From NCBI GenBank assembly GCA_964458495.1, contig CAYWJB010000004.1, positions 1-64,000 on the forward strand: 64,000 bases of DNA. Reading direction: 5' to 3'. Positions 44,341 through 53,284 of the stretch are shown one piece after another. Every line of letters starts with the position of its first letter. Within the stretch, counting starts at the first letter, position 1. Position numbers and translations under genes: made by a program. Below the pieces are notes generated by a model, which worked only from the letters and a program-made list of their open reading frames with translations, had not been told where the DNA came from and ran no database searches. The stretch is from JANWVO01 sp964458495. GTDB taxonomy: Bacteria > Acidobacteriota > Terriglobia > Bryobacterales > Bryobacteraceae.

Positions 44341-45201
44341 ATGTGGCATGCGATTCGAACGTTATTTGCGCTCGTGGCGGCGGCAGTCGCGGTCGTAGTT
44401 CCGCTTCCCGCCCAGCAGGATGCGGAAGGCTGCGCGGATCATCCCTTTCTTTCGCGAATGCCCAATTATTACATTCTGGAATGCAAGTCGTCCGACTTTG
44501 ATTCTTACAAGTTTTACGACCCGGCGTTTCAGGGAAAAAAACAAACTGTCGTGGAGGGCAGAAGAGTCTATATAAGCTACCTTGTCAAGCAGGAATATTC
44601 CCAGACGCCCTCTTCTCCTGTGCAAATCATACGAAACTATGAAAGTGCTCTCAGGAGCGTGGGAGGGGCGGCTTACTCGTGGACGCAAATCGGCGGCGGC
44701 GAGCTGCATGGCAGGTACGCCAGTCAGAACCGGGAGGTCTGGGTCAGGATTTACATCAACAGGAACGGAGGTGGTTACACTCTTGCCCTGGTCGAAAAGC
44801 AGGAGATGGCCCAGGATGTGGTGGCGAACGCGAAGTTTCTGTCGGATGGAATTCAAACGGCAGGTCATGTCGCGGTATACGGAATTCATTTTGACTTCAA
44901 CAAGGCGGATATCAAGCCGGAATCCGAAGCAGCGATGCTCGAAATCGCGAAGGTCCTGCGGGAGAACGCCTCTATGAAGCTGTATGTGGTGGGGCATACC
45001 GACAACGCCGGCGGCCTGGAATACAACCTGAAACTCTCCCAGCAGCGCGCGGATGCAGTGGTCCGGGAGCTGAGCGGGAAATACGGGGTCGCGGCGGAGC
45101 GTCTGAGGGCAGCCGGAATGGGACCGCTGGCGCCGGTTGCGTCCAACGACACTGAGGAGGGGAGAGCCAGGAACCGCCGGGTGGAGCTTGTGAAGCAATA
45201 G
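44341..45201 (+). CDS. OmpA-family outer-membrane protein
   Basis: A 286-residue protein with signal peptide (1-25) and a C-terminal OmpA peptidoglycan-binding domain (about 175-285): GIHFDFNKADIKPESEAAML, then VVGHTDNAG and the closing RARNRRVEL. The N-terminal 150 residues have no recognised domain and do not look like the eight-stranded OmpA barrel. It would tether the outer membrane to peptidoglycan. GGAGG precedes the ATG. The first 500 bases are visibly less GC-rich than all neighbours (for example AATTATTACATT and TATATAAGC), which may reflect a later acquisition. Confidence 0.87.
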   Translation: MWHAIRTLFALVAAAVAVVVPLPAQQDAEGCADHPFLSRMPNYYILECKSSDFDSYKFYDPAFQGKKQTVVEGRRVYISYLVKQEYSQTPSSPVQIIRNYESALRSVGGAAYSWTQIGGGELHGRYASQNREVWVRIYINRNGGGYTLALVEKQEMAQDVVANAKFLSDGIQTAGHVAVYGIHFDFNKADIKPESEAAMLEIAKVLRENASMKLYVVGHTDNAGGLEYNLKLSQQRADAVVRELSGKYGVAAERLRAAGMGPLAPVASNDTEEGRARNRRVELVKQ

Positions 45202-45418
45202 GGCGAGAACGGAGGACTGGCTTTCCTGCCTCCCGGGCAGGCGGTTCCCCGGACAGCGTCACGGCCATTGGAATGCGGTCATTGCCGCCGCGCGAGGCAT
45301 GTCGGTGGGTCGCGGTTGCGGTGCTGGCGCAGGGGGCGCGGCATCGTTGCATCGGGGCCGGAGCCCGCACAGAGCCGATTCGCGTGCGGTTGTGCCGCCG
45401 GCAGGGTAGCCTGAAGCC

Positions 45419-46951
45419 ATGGTGGAGCTCAATGGAGAATCGCTGACGCTCGAGCAGGTGCTGGCCGTGGCGAGGCACGGCGAAGAGGCGGAGCTGGACG
45501 CGCACGCTGCCCGGCGAATGCGGCAGTCGCGCGAGCAGGTGGAGCGGCTGGCGGCCGGCGAGGCGCCGGTGTACGCCGTGAACACGGGGGTCGGCTACCT
45601 GGCGGACGAGCGGATCGGCGCCGAGGATCTGGCCAGGCTGCAGGAGAACGTGGTGCGCTCGCACGCCTGCGGTGTGGGCGATCCGCTGCCGCGGGAGGCG
45701 GTGCGGGCGATGATGCTCGTTCGCGCCAACGTGCTGGCGAAGGGCTTGAGCGGCATCCGTCCGCTGGTGGCGCGTCGGCTGTGCGCGCTGCTGAACCGCG
45801 GCGTCACGCCGGTCGTTCCCTCGCGCGGCAGCGTGGGCGCCAGCGGGGACCTGGCGCCGCTGGCGCACATGGCGCTGGTGCTCATCGGGGAAGGTGAGGC
45901 GGAGTTCGGCGGGAGGCGGATGCGCGGCGCCGAAGCGCTGGCGGCGGCGGGGATCGAGCCGCTGCGGTTGCAGGCCAAGGAGGGCATCTCGCTGGTCAAC
46001 GGCACGCAGGCGATGCTGGGCGTCGGGGTGCTGGCGCTGGTCGATCTCGAAGACCTGTGCGAGATCGCCGACGTCGCCTGCGCGCTTTCCACCGACGCGC
46101 TGCGCGGCACCCCGCGCGCCTTCGACCCGCGCATCCACGCCGCGCGTCCCCATCCCGGACAGATCGAGAGCGCGCGCCTGCTGGCCAGCCTGCTGGAAGG
46201 CAGCGAGATCCGCGAATCGCACCGCACCTGCCGCCACGTGCAGGACGCCTACTCGCTGCGCTGCGCGCCGCAGGTGCATGGCGCGGTCCGGGGCACGGCC
46301 GCCGAGGCGCGGCGCGTGTTCTCCATCGAGCTGAACTCGGCCACGGACAATCCGCTGGTCTTCGACGGCGAGATCCTTTCCGGCGGGAATTTCCACGGCC
46401 AGCCGCTCGCGCTCGTCATGGACACGCTGGCTGTGGCGCTGTGCACGCTAGCCGGCATCAGCGAGCGGCGGATCGACCGCATGGTAAACCCGATGCTGAA
46501 CGAGGGGCTGCCTGCGTTTCTGGCCTCGCATCCGGGGCTCGAGTCCGGGCTGATGATGTGGCAGGTGACCGCCGCCGCTCTGGTGGCCGAGTTGCGTGTG
46601 CTGGCGGCGCCCGCTTCGGCCGGCTCCATCACGACCAGCGGCAACAAGGAAGACTTCGTGAGCATGGGAATGACTTCAGCGCTGAAATTGCACCAGGCGG
46701 TGGAACTGGCGCGGATGGTGCTGGCCATCGAGATGATGGCGGCGTCGCGGGCGATCGAGTTTCTGCGCCCGCTAAGAACGAGCCCCGCTCTGGAGGAGTT
46801 TCTTGCGATGCTGCGCCAGCGAGCTCCCGTTCAGGCGGGCGACTATCCGGCTTCCGCAGAAATGCAAAGCGTCGTCGCGTGGCTCGCGGGCTGGCGGGCC
46901 ATCCCGAAGCCCTGGGAGGCGCGCGGCGGAGTTCAGCAAGAGAAGACGTAA
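45419..46951 (+). CDS. hutH: Histidine ammonia-lyase
   Basis: A 510-residue aromatic amino acid lyase that eliminates ammonia from histidine to give urocanate. The electrophilic MIO group would form from Ala141-Ser142-Gly143 (GSVGASGDLAPLAH). SHACGVG carries the His typical of histidine (or tyrosine) lyases rather than phenylalanine lyases, and YAVNTGVGYL supplies the catalytic Tyr. No hutU, hutI or hutG is near, so this is an isolated gene and tyrosine ammonia-lyase remains a minor alternative. No ribosome site is evident; TAGCCT lies a few bases upstream of ATG 45419. The 3' end overlaps the convergent GNAT gene by 19 bases. Confidence 0.9.
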   Translation: MVELNGESLTLEQVLAVARHGEEAELDAHAARRMRQSREQVERLAAGEAPVYAVNTGVGYLADERIGAEDLARLQENVVRSHACGVGDPLPREAVRAMMLVRANVLAKGLSGIRPLVARRLCALLNRGVTPVVPSRGSVGASGDLAPLAHMALVLIGEGEAEFGGRRMRGAEALAAAGIEPLRLQAKEGISLVNGTQAMLGVGVLALVDLEDLCEIADVACALSTDALRGTPRAFDPRIHAARPHPGQIESARLLASLLEGSEIRESHRTCRHVQDAYSLRCAPQVHGAVRGTAAEARRVFSIELNSATDNPLVFDGEILSGGNFHGQPLALVMDTLAVALCTLAGISERRIDRMVNPMLNEGLPAFLASHPGLESGLMMWQVTAAALVAELRVLAAPASAGSITTSGNKEDFVSMGMTSALKLHQAVELARMVLAIEMMAASRAIEFLRPLRTSPALEEFLAMLRQRAPVQAGDYPASAEMQSVVAWLAGWRAIPKPWEARGGVQQEKT

Positions 46952-47712
46952 TAGCGAGTGGCGCGGCGGAAGCCGAGCCTGTGGTAGAGATCCATGCCCG
47001 CGGGAGAGGATTGCAGGACGATGGGGCCCGTTGCCCCGCGGCGGCGGAGCTCGCCGATTCCATGCCGCATGATCGCCTCGGCGTAGCCCTGCGTGCGCCA
47101 GGCGGGGAGAGTGCCCACCGAATATACGCCGATGGCGCCAGCCGCCTCGATGAAGGCGGCGCAGGTGACGGCACGCCCCTGCGAGTAGCCGATGAAAAGA
47201 TCGACCGGCGAACCCCAGCGCGAGGGGTCGTCGTAGATCTGGTGGGCGAGCGGCGGCGCGATGTAAAAGCACTGCGCAACGATGTCGGCGAAATCGCTCC
47301 GGGCTTGCGCACCGGTTCCCGTGCGAACTTCCAGCGCGGGAAGACGGCGGCGCGGCGGGAGCAGTTCGTCGATCTCGAGGCCCGGCGGCTCGGAGATGCA
47401 GGAGAGGCCGAAGGCGTCGAAGGTCTTGTACAGACGGCGGAGCGTGCGCGGGCCGACCAGATGCTCGCAAACCCAGAAGCTCCAGCGGCGTCCCAATGCG
47501 CCGTAGTGGGCGGCGGCGCGTTCAATGCGGCGTTCCAGTTCGCCGGGACCGTTGGGCGCCGGATCCGCCGCGGGGGAATCGAGGTGAGCGATGTTGAACA
47601 CGGCATCCGGAACCCAGCTGGTGATCAGCCGCAGGCCGGGCTCCGCCTTCACGGGTCCGTAGAAGGAAAGGAATGCGGCGAGGTTGGCGGCGTTGCGCTC
47701 CCACGGTCGCAT
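46933..47712 (-). CDS. GNAT-family N-acetyltransferase
   Basis: A 259-residue protein whose C-terminal half (about 130-255) is a GNAT fold: GAIGVYSVGTLPAWRTQGYA is motif A with its acetyl-CoA pyrophosphate loop (RTQGYA), followed by GMDLYHRLGFR. The N-terminal half is of unknown function. The substrate is unknown. It lies 10 bases downstream of priA in the same direction and converges with hutH. Confidence 0.82.
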   Translation of the reverse strand: MRPWERNAANLAAFLSFYGPVKAEPGLRLITSWVPDAVFNIAHLDSPAADPAPNGPGELERRIERAAAHYGALGRRWSFWVCEHLVGPRTLRRLYKTFDAFGLSCISEPPGLEIDELLPPRRRLPALEVRTGTGAQARSDFADIVAQCFYIAPPLAHQIYDDPSRWGSPVDLFIGYSQGRAVTCAAFIEAAGAIGVYSVGTLPAWRTQGYAEAIMRHGIGELRRRGATGPIVLQSSPAGMDLYHRLGFRRATRYYVFSC

Positions 47713-47722
47713 GCTCCGATAG

Positions 47723-50146
47723 TCATAACAGGGTCACCGGGTCCACGTCCACCACCAGGGCGGTGGCAGGCCATTTCTGTTCGGCGGCGTAGCTCCGGAG
47801 CGCGTTCAGCATTTCATTCAGCCGCGGGCGCGAGAGCGCCTTGACCAGGATCTGGTAGCGGTACTCGCTCTTGAGACGGGGCACAGGCGCTTCAGCCGGG
47901 CCCAGCACCTTGACGCCGTCTCCCCCGGCCCCCAGCCGTTGCGCCGCCTCGGCGGCAAGCCGCATGGCCGCCTCCTGCGCCGGGGCGCGGAGCAGGATGT
48001 TGGCCATGGCGCAAAAAGGCGGGTAGCGCATGAGGCGGCGGAACTCGAGTTCTTTCTCGTAAAACCTCGCATAGTCCTGCGCGGCGGCGCAGCGGATGGC
48101 GTAGTGGTCGGGAGCCGTGGTCTGGATGATGACGAGCCCCGGCAGGTGGTGGCGCCCGGCGCGCCCCGCCACCTGCGTCAGGAGTTGGAAGGTGCGTTCG
48201 GCGGCGCGGAAATCGGGCAGCGCGAGGCCGATATCGGCGTTGATCACGCCCACCAGAGTGACATTCGGGATGTCGTGGCCTTTGGCGATCATCTGCGTGC
48301 CCACCAGGATGTCGAACACACCCTCCCGGAAGCCGCCCAGGATTCGCTGATACTGGTTTTTGCCCGCCGCGGTGTCGCGGTCGAGCCGCGCCAGGCGGGC
48401 ATGGGGGAAACAGCGCCGCAGCTCGTCCTCCACCTTCTCGCTGCCCGAGCCCAGGAACCACAGGTACTCGCTGCCGCAGTGGGGGCAGACCTTCGGGACG
48501 CGCTGCGCATAGTTGCAGTAGTGGCACAGCAGCCGGTTATCGCGGCGGTGGAAGGTGAGGCCGATGGCGCAATGCACGCACTGGAGGCGCTCGCCGCAGG
48601 ACCGGCAGGAGACGGCGGAGGAGAAGCCGCGCCGGTTCATCAGCAGAATGGTCTGCTCGCCGGCTTCGAGCTTCGCGGCCACGGCGTCCAACAGGCGGCG
48701 CGAGAACAGCGCATTCTGGCGCGTCTCGAGAAACTCCTGGCGCATGTCGACGATCTCCACCGACGGCATCGGGCGGTCGGCGATGCGGGCGGGAAGCTCG
48801 AGCAGCGTATACTTGCGGCGGTCCACGTTGTAACGGCTTTCCAGCGAGGGCGTGGCCGAGCCCAGCACGACCACCGCGCCGCCGCGCTGGGCGCGGACGA
48901 CTGCCATGTCGCGTCCGTGATAGCGGGGCGTCTCCTCCTGCTTGTAGCTCTGGTCGTGCTCTTCGTCGACGATCACGAGCCCGAGGTCCCGCACGGGCGC
49001 GAAGACGGCGGACCGGGTGCCCACGCCGACGCGCGCGGCGCCGGAGCGCAGCCGGCGCCACTGTTCGGAGCGCTCCGCGTCGTGAAAGGCGGAGTGCAAG
49101 ATGGCCACCTGATCGCCGAAGCGCGCGTGGAACTGCCCCGCCACCGCGGGCGTGAGGGCGATTTCGGGAACCAGAAGCAGCGCTCCTCGGCCCATCTCGA
49201 GAGCCGCCTCGATCGCGTTCAGATAGACTTCGGTTTTGCCGGATCCGGTCACGCCGTGGAGAAGAAAGGCGTGGAAGCGGCGCGACTCCAGCGCCTCGCG
49301 AATGGAGCCGAAGGCGCGCTGCTGCGGCTCGGTGAGGGTGTGGCGCGGGCGGGCCCACGCCGGGTCGCCGGCTTCCGGCTCGTAGCGCAGCGTGGCCAGG
49401 CCTCTCCGGGCCAGCGCGCGGCCCGCCTGCGAGGCGCCCTTCACAGCGTCTTCGAGATCGGAAAGGCGATGCGGGCCGGGGTGAAGCTCCAGATAGGCGA
49501 GCAGTTCCCGCCCGGCGCGGGGAAGCTTCTCGCCCTCCGCGGGGCGGCGCGTGAACTCGGCCAGGAGCTTTGCGGCGGGCGCGCGGAGCGGATCGCGAAG
49601 ACCGGCCGCCTGTTCCGCTTCGACCAGGCCCTTTCGTTCGAGCGACGCCAGCAGCTTTCTGGCGCCGGCGACCTTGCGCTCGAGCGTCGCCTCGGCCAGC
49701 GGGCGCGCCTCCAGCGCACGCAGCAGGGCGGTGGCAGGGTCGGACGGCTCGCCGTCGAGCCCCAACTGGCGGACGACGTCGATCCCCTTCTGCGTGAGCG
49801 CCCAGATGCGCGTTTGGCGGACGTCCGCGGCGAGCGGCGCCATCGCGCGGAGCACCTCGCCCAGGGGGGCGCAATAGTAGCGGGCCACCCACTGGCCGAG
49901 CTCGAGCCTCGCAGGATCGAAGACCGGTTCGGCATCGAGCAGGCGCAGCACATCCCTGGTTTCGACGCCCGGCGGTTCGTTGTGGACGCGCAGAACCACG
50001 CCCGTCAGGCGGCGCGAACCGAAGGGCACCAGCACACGGCAGCCAGGAAGTACGCGGTGCCGGAGGCTCTCCGGCAGGGAGTAGGTGAACAGGCGGTCGA
50101 GGGGGACGGGCAGGCTGACGTCGGCAAAGGCAAAAAGTTGCTGCAT
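47723..50146 (-). CDS. priA: Primosomal protein N' (replication restart helicase)
   Basis: An 807-residue superfamily 2 helicase that reloads the replisome at stalled forks. The N-terminal DNA-binding domain begins FAFADVSLPVPLDRLFTYSL. Walker A is HGVTGSGKTEVYL, the DEAH-type box is IVDEEHDQSYKQEE, and motif III is LGSATPSLES. Zinc-binding Cys pairs follow (CRSCGERLQCVHC, CHYC, CPHC), then motifs V and VI (GTQMIAKGHDIPNVT, TQVAGRAGR). Length is usual or slightly long. ATG 50146 has GAGG seven bases upstream; the frame remains open beyond it, but the sequence there belongs to the opposite-strand gene. Confidence 0.95.
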   Translation of the reverse strand: MQQLFAFADVSLPVPLDRLFTYSLPESLRHRVLPGCRVLVPFGSRRLTGVVLRVHNEPPGVETRDVLRLLDAEPVFDPARLELGQWVARYYCAPLGEVLRAMAPLAADVRQTRIWALTQKGIDVVRQLGLDGEPSDPATALLRALEARPLAEATLERKVAGARKLLASLERKGLVEAEQAAGLRDPLRAPAAKLLAEFTRRPAEGEKLPRAGRELLAYLELHPGPHRLSDLEDAVKGASQAGRALARRGLATLRYEPEAGDPAWARPRHTLTEPQQRAFGSIREALESRRFHAFLLHGVTGSGKTEVYLNAIEAALEMGRGALLLVPEIALTPAVAGQFHARFGDQVAILHSAFHDAERSEQWRRLRSGAARVGVGTRSAVFAPVRDLGLVIVDEEHDQSYKQEETPRYHGRDMAVVRAQRGGAVVVLGSATPSLESRYNVDRRKYTLLELPARIADRPMPSVEIVDMRQEFLETRQNALFSRRLLDAVAAKLEAGEQTILLMNRRGFSSAVSCRSCGERLQCVHCAIGLTFHRRDNRLLCHYCNYAQRVPKVCPHCGSEYLWFLGSGSEKVEDELRRCFPHARLARLDRDTAAGKNQYQRILGGFREGVFDILVGTQMIAKGHDIPNVTLVGVINADIGLALPDFRAAERTFQLLTQVAGRAGRHHLPGLVIIQTTAPDHYAIRCAAAQDYARFYEKELEFRRLMRYPPFCAMANILLRAPAQEAAMRLAAEAAQRLGAGGDGVKVLGPAEAPVPRLKSEYRYQILVKALSRPRLNEMLNALRSYAAEQKWPATALVVDVDPVTLL

Positions 50147-50197
50147 GCGTAACCTCAGGCGGCCGGGGCGCGCTTCAGACCTTGAAGGAGTTTCCCC

Positions 50198-50599
50198 ATG
50201 AGAGCCTGTCTCACCATTTTGACCGTTCTTGTTGTAGCCGCCGGTCTGGCCGTTGCCGGGCAGATCGACGGCAAGTGGCTGTCCGAGCGGACCATGAACC
50301 GCGGCGGCGAGGAAGTGACCATCCGGCAGACGTTCGAGCTGAAGTCGGAAGGGAACAAGCTGACCGGAAAGATCACCATGCAGTTCGGGCAGATGGAGCC
50401 GCGAACCATGGAGATCCAGGAAGGCAAGATCGAAGGCAACAAGTTCTCGTTCAAGACCGTGATGGAGACGCCGAACGGCACGATGACCTCCGTGTACGAG
50501 GGCACTGTGGAAGGCGACATGCTGAAGGGCACCTCGCGCCGCGAGGGCGGCCAGGGGCAGGGCCGGCCCTTCGAGGCCAAGCGCGTTCCGGCTTCCTGA
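50198..50599 (+). CDS. Small secreted protein of unknown function
   Basis: A 133-residue protein with signal peptide (1-20, cut at AVAGQ) and a strand-rich mature part with alternating polar strands (GNKLTGKITMQFG, GNKFSFKTVME, GTVEGDMLKGTSR). This suggests a small beta-barrel or sandwich; similar proteins are frequent in this phylum. AAGGAG lies seven bases before ATG 50198. It is divergent from priA and ends at a strong terminator. Confidence 0.75.
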   Translation: MRACLTILTVLVVAAGLAVAGQIDGKWLSERTMNRGGEEVTIRQTFELKSEGNKLTGKITMQFGQMEPRTMEIQEGKIEGNKFSFKTVMETPNGTMTSVYEGTVEGDMLKGTSRREGGQGQGRPFEAKRVPAS

Positions 50600-50625
50600 G
50601 GCGCGATTCGATCCAGTTGACACCG

Positions 50626-50673
50626 GGCGGCTTGTCCTGCGGCGCGTGCCGCGGCAAGCCGCCGCTTGTTTTT
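50626..50673 (+). terminator. Strong intrinsic terminator
   Basis: GGCGGCTTG (50626-50634) pairs perfectly with CAAGCCGCC (50655-50663). An inner 5-bp stem (50639-50643 with 50648-50652) extends the hairpin, and TTTTT follows at 50669-50673. It closes the small secreted-protein gene. Confidence 0.85.
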
Positions 50674-50693
50674 CCCCTGCTTCGGGATACAAT
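50666..50693 (+). promoter_or_regulatory. Probable promoter of the ACT-domain gene
   Basis: TTGTTT (50666-50671) and TACAAT (50688-50693) are 16 bases apart and 38 bases before the ATG at 50731. The -35 box uses the T-run of the preceding terminator. Confidence 0.45.
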
Positions 50694-50730
50694 CAATTCG
50701 ATCCGACACTTCGCATGCTGGAGGAATTTC

Positions 50731-51144
50731 ATGGCTGACAACATTGCAGTGGTGCCTTACTACTCGGTCACGGTGCCCAACAAGACGGGAGAGGGCGCGA
50801 AGCTGCTGGGGGCGCTGCGCGACGCGGGCGTGAACCTGCTGGGGCTTTGGGCCTACCCGGTGAAGGGCAAGAAGGCGCAGTTCGACCTGGTGCCTGCCGA
50901 TCCGAAGCTGTTCGCGAAGGCGGCGAAGAAGCTGAAGCTCGAGTGCGGGCCGAAGCAGAACGTGATCTGCTGGAACGGCGAGGACCGCGCGGGCGCGGCT
51001 GCCGACGCTACGGCGAAGCTGGCGGCGGCAGGCATCGATGTCCATGCCATGCAGGCCGTCGCCTCGGGCGAGGGGCGCTTCGGGGCGATGATCCAGGTAG
51101 CCCAGGGCGACATCAAGAAAGCCGTGAAGCTGCTTTCGGCCTGA
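50731..51144 (+). CDS. ACT-domain protein
   Basis: A 137-residue protein that appears to consist of two ACT-like halves: VPYYSVTVPNKTGEGAKLLG with GVNLLGLWAYP, then GAAADATAKLAAAGIDVHA with FGAMIQVAQGD. ACT domains bind amino acids or related ligands; no catalytic domain is attached. It is probably a stand-alone regulator or small-molecule sensor. GGAGG precedes ATG 50731 at six bases. The gene has its own promoter and converges on the glycoside hydrolase gene. Confidence 0.82.
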   Translation: MADNIAVVPYYSVTVPNKTGEGAKLLGALRDAGVNLLGLWAYPVKGKKAQFDLVPADPKLFAKAAKKLKLECGPKQNVICWNGEDRAGAAADATAKLAAAGIDVHAMQAVASGEGRFGAMIQVAQGDIKKAVKLLSA

Positions 51145-51156
51145 GGCGCCCCGGTT

Positions 51157-53223
51157 TCACACGCTGAGAATCGGCAGATACTCGGGCGCATCGGCGAACG
51201 GCGCCGCCGCGCCCGAAGCCACCTGGTACATCCGCTCGTGCGCGGCGATGGCCGCATTTCCGATCTCGGGATACGGGCGGTTGCAGATGTCCAGAAAGCC
51301 GATGTTGTAGTTCTCGCCGTCGAAGCGGCCCAGAGCGCTCTGGTCGTAGAGGGTGAACCAGTGCGCGCCCACGCAATTCGGGTTGGCGGCGGCGTCTTCC
51401 AGGTACACGCGGTAGGCGCGGCCGCGGTCGGCCTGCGTCTTCACATGCCCCAGCCCGCTTGCAGGCAGTCCGGCATCGAGCGCGCCGAAGTGCCATTCGC
51501 CGACCATCACGGGCATGCCGAGCATGGCGTGAATCTTGTCGGAGACGTCGCGCGGCAGCTTGTCGCGGTAGTTGTTCAGGCTGAAGACATCGAAGCTCTT
51601 CATACCCGCCACGGCCCACTCCGGCGGCACGCCCGCCCATCGCATTCCGAGGTTCAGATGGTTGGGGTCGGCCTTGCGGCAGGCGCGTGACAGTGTGGTG
51701 AAGTAGCGCTCCACCATCGGCACGCTGAACTCGCGCAGATCGGACTGTGACTCCTTCGACAGCGGCTTGCGCCAGCGGCCGCGGGCAACCTGTTCGAAGG
51801 AGACCTCCATGTTCCACGCCTTCGAGAGAGCCGCCGAGGTTTCGTACTTCTGCGCGAGCCAGCGGGCCAGCTCCTCGCGCGTGTGGCAGAGGTCGCTCGT
51901 GTAAAGCATGCCGGCCGCGGGCAGTTCGCTTGAAAAGCCCCACGTGGGCTCATTCATCAGGAAGTAGCCGAGGAAGGCGGGATCCTTGGCCGTGTCCTCG
52001 AGCTGCCGGGCGTAATCGGCGGCGTCGTCCTCGAACCCCGGGTGGAAGATGTCAGGAAAATCCCTGTAAATCACGCCGCAGCGGGCGCCGCGGAAGTTCA
52101 GCGGGCGGACGTACGGGAAAGACGCCCTGGCGGCAAACTGCCATTCGCTCCAGTTGGCCACCGTGTTGAATCGCAGGCGGCGCATTTCGGCCAGGGCGAT
52201 GGCCGCCCACTTGTCGCGCCAGCCCTCGCGGCCGAAGGCGCGGATGAAATTGGCGGCGAGGAAGTTGACGAACTTCGCGCCCGCGCGCCCCGGCCGGCCC
52301 TCCTGCCAGGCCTCGTCGTATTCGGGCTTCTCCGGGCTCCACTTCAGGGCCGTTTCCAGTCCATCGACGCGCGCTTCGCAGTCCACGCGGACGCAATCGA
52401 GCCCCGTGGACCAGAAGGCGTGGCCGTCGGGATCCACCAGCCACCAGCGCCCGCCTTCCTTCTTCACCGAAAAGAAGCCCGTGCCTTCGCCCAACTTGAG
52501 CGCCTTCCAGCCGCCCCAGCGGGAAAACGTTTCCGGCCACTTTTGTTCCGGCGCAAGCTGGAGCTGCACAGCCAGCCGCTGCTTCAGCTCCCCCGCGCTG
52601 CGCGTCTTGCCGGGCCACTCGTGCAGCGCGCTCTGGCCGAATTCATCGAGCAGCGGCCCCTTGGGAAGCACGGGCGCGGAGAGGCGCTCCGGCATCTTCG
52701 GAAGCCAAGCCAGCTCGGTCATGCACCAGCGGGCGGTGCGTGGCGCCTTGCGCAGGACGGCAAACGACAGGCGGTCGACCAGGGCGAGATCCACGCGGTC
52801 GCCGCCGCAGAGCGGCTTGAGGAAGGCCGCTTCGCGGTCCGCCATCCAGCGGTTCTGGTCGACCAGCGAGAGATCCAGCCGGACGCGGAAGCTGCACTGC
52901 GGCAGCCCGCCGAAATCGAAGCGGAACCGCCGGCCTGTCTCGCCTTCGGCCAGCGTGATGCGAAAGGCCACTACGTCCTTGCCGTCGATCAGCATGTCGC
53001 AGGCAACGGCCTTGGCGTTTTGCAGCAGTCCCGGGCGGAACACATAGGACATCCCGTCGCCAGGCTTTTCTGCCTCGAACCAGCGGGCGCCTTCTATCGG
53101 CGCCGCACCGTCCCGTTCGGCCAGCGCGCCCAGCGTGGTCCACACGCCCAGCTTCTGCGCGCCGGAGGGCAAGGGAACGGCGGTGGTAAGTGCCGCCGCA
53201 GCAAGGAAGGTTCTTCGCTCCAT
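51157..53223 (-). CDS. Exported glycoside hydrolase, clan GH-A, agarase-like
   Basis: A 688-residue protein with a twin-arginine-like signal (MERRTFLAAAALTT). Residues about 30-210 form a carbohydrate-binding-like sandwich, and about 245-640 a TIM barrel. GRWWLVDPDGHAFWSTGLD is a hallmark of beta-agarase/GH50-related proteins. The likely acid/base Glu is in YFLMNEPTW and the likely nucleophile Glu in VMVGEWHFG, as in clan GH-A retaining enzymes. The substrate is probably a beta-linked galactan or similar polymer (inference). GGAG lies five bases before ATG 53223. It is the last gene of a receptor-phosphodiesterase-hydrolase run. Confidence 0.82.
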   Translation of the reverse strand: MERRTFLAAAALTTAVPLPSGAQKLGVWTTLGALAERDGAAPIEGARWFEAEKPGDGMSYVFRPGLLQNAKAVACDMLIDGKDVVAFRITLAEGETGRRFRFDFGGLPQCSFRVRLDLSLVDQNRWMADREAAFLKPLCGGDRVDLALVDRLSFAVLRKAPRTARWCMTELAWLPKMPERLSAPVLPKGPLLDEFGQSALHEWPGKTRSAGELKQRLAVQLQLAPEQKWPETFSRWGGWKALKLGEGTGFFSVKKEGGRWWLVDPDGHAFWSTGLDCVRVDCEARVDGLETALKWSPEKPEYDEAWQEGRPGRAGAKFVNFLAANFIRAFGREGWRDKWAAIALAEMRRLRFNTVANWSEWQFAARASFPYVRPLNFRGARCGVIYRDFPDIFHPGFEDDAADYARQLEDTAKDPAFLGYFLMNEPTWGFSSELPAAGMLYTSDLCHTREELARWLAQKYETSAALSKAWNMEVSFEQVARGRWRKPLSKESQSDLREFSVPMVERYFTTLSRACRKADPNHLNLGMRWAGVPPEWAVAGMKSFDVFSLNNYRDKLPRDVSDKIHAMLGMPVMVGEWHFGALDAGLPASGLGHVKTQADRGRAYRVYLEDAAANPNCVGAHWFTLYDQSALGRFDGENYNIGFLDICNRPYPEIGNAAIAAHERMYQVASGAAAPFADAPEYLPILSV

Positions 53224-53284
53224 GGGAACTCCTGCCTGAAGTGGTATCAGACGGCGGAGTCCGATGACAAGCGGCCGCAGCCAA

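Noticed and set aside
47939..50152. Long open frame on the plus strand opposite priA
   Set aside because: It is antisense to a complete priA with all helicase motifs; the translation is rich in Arg, Ala, Gly and Val with no domains.
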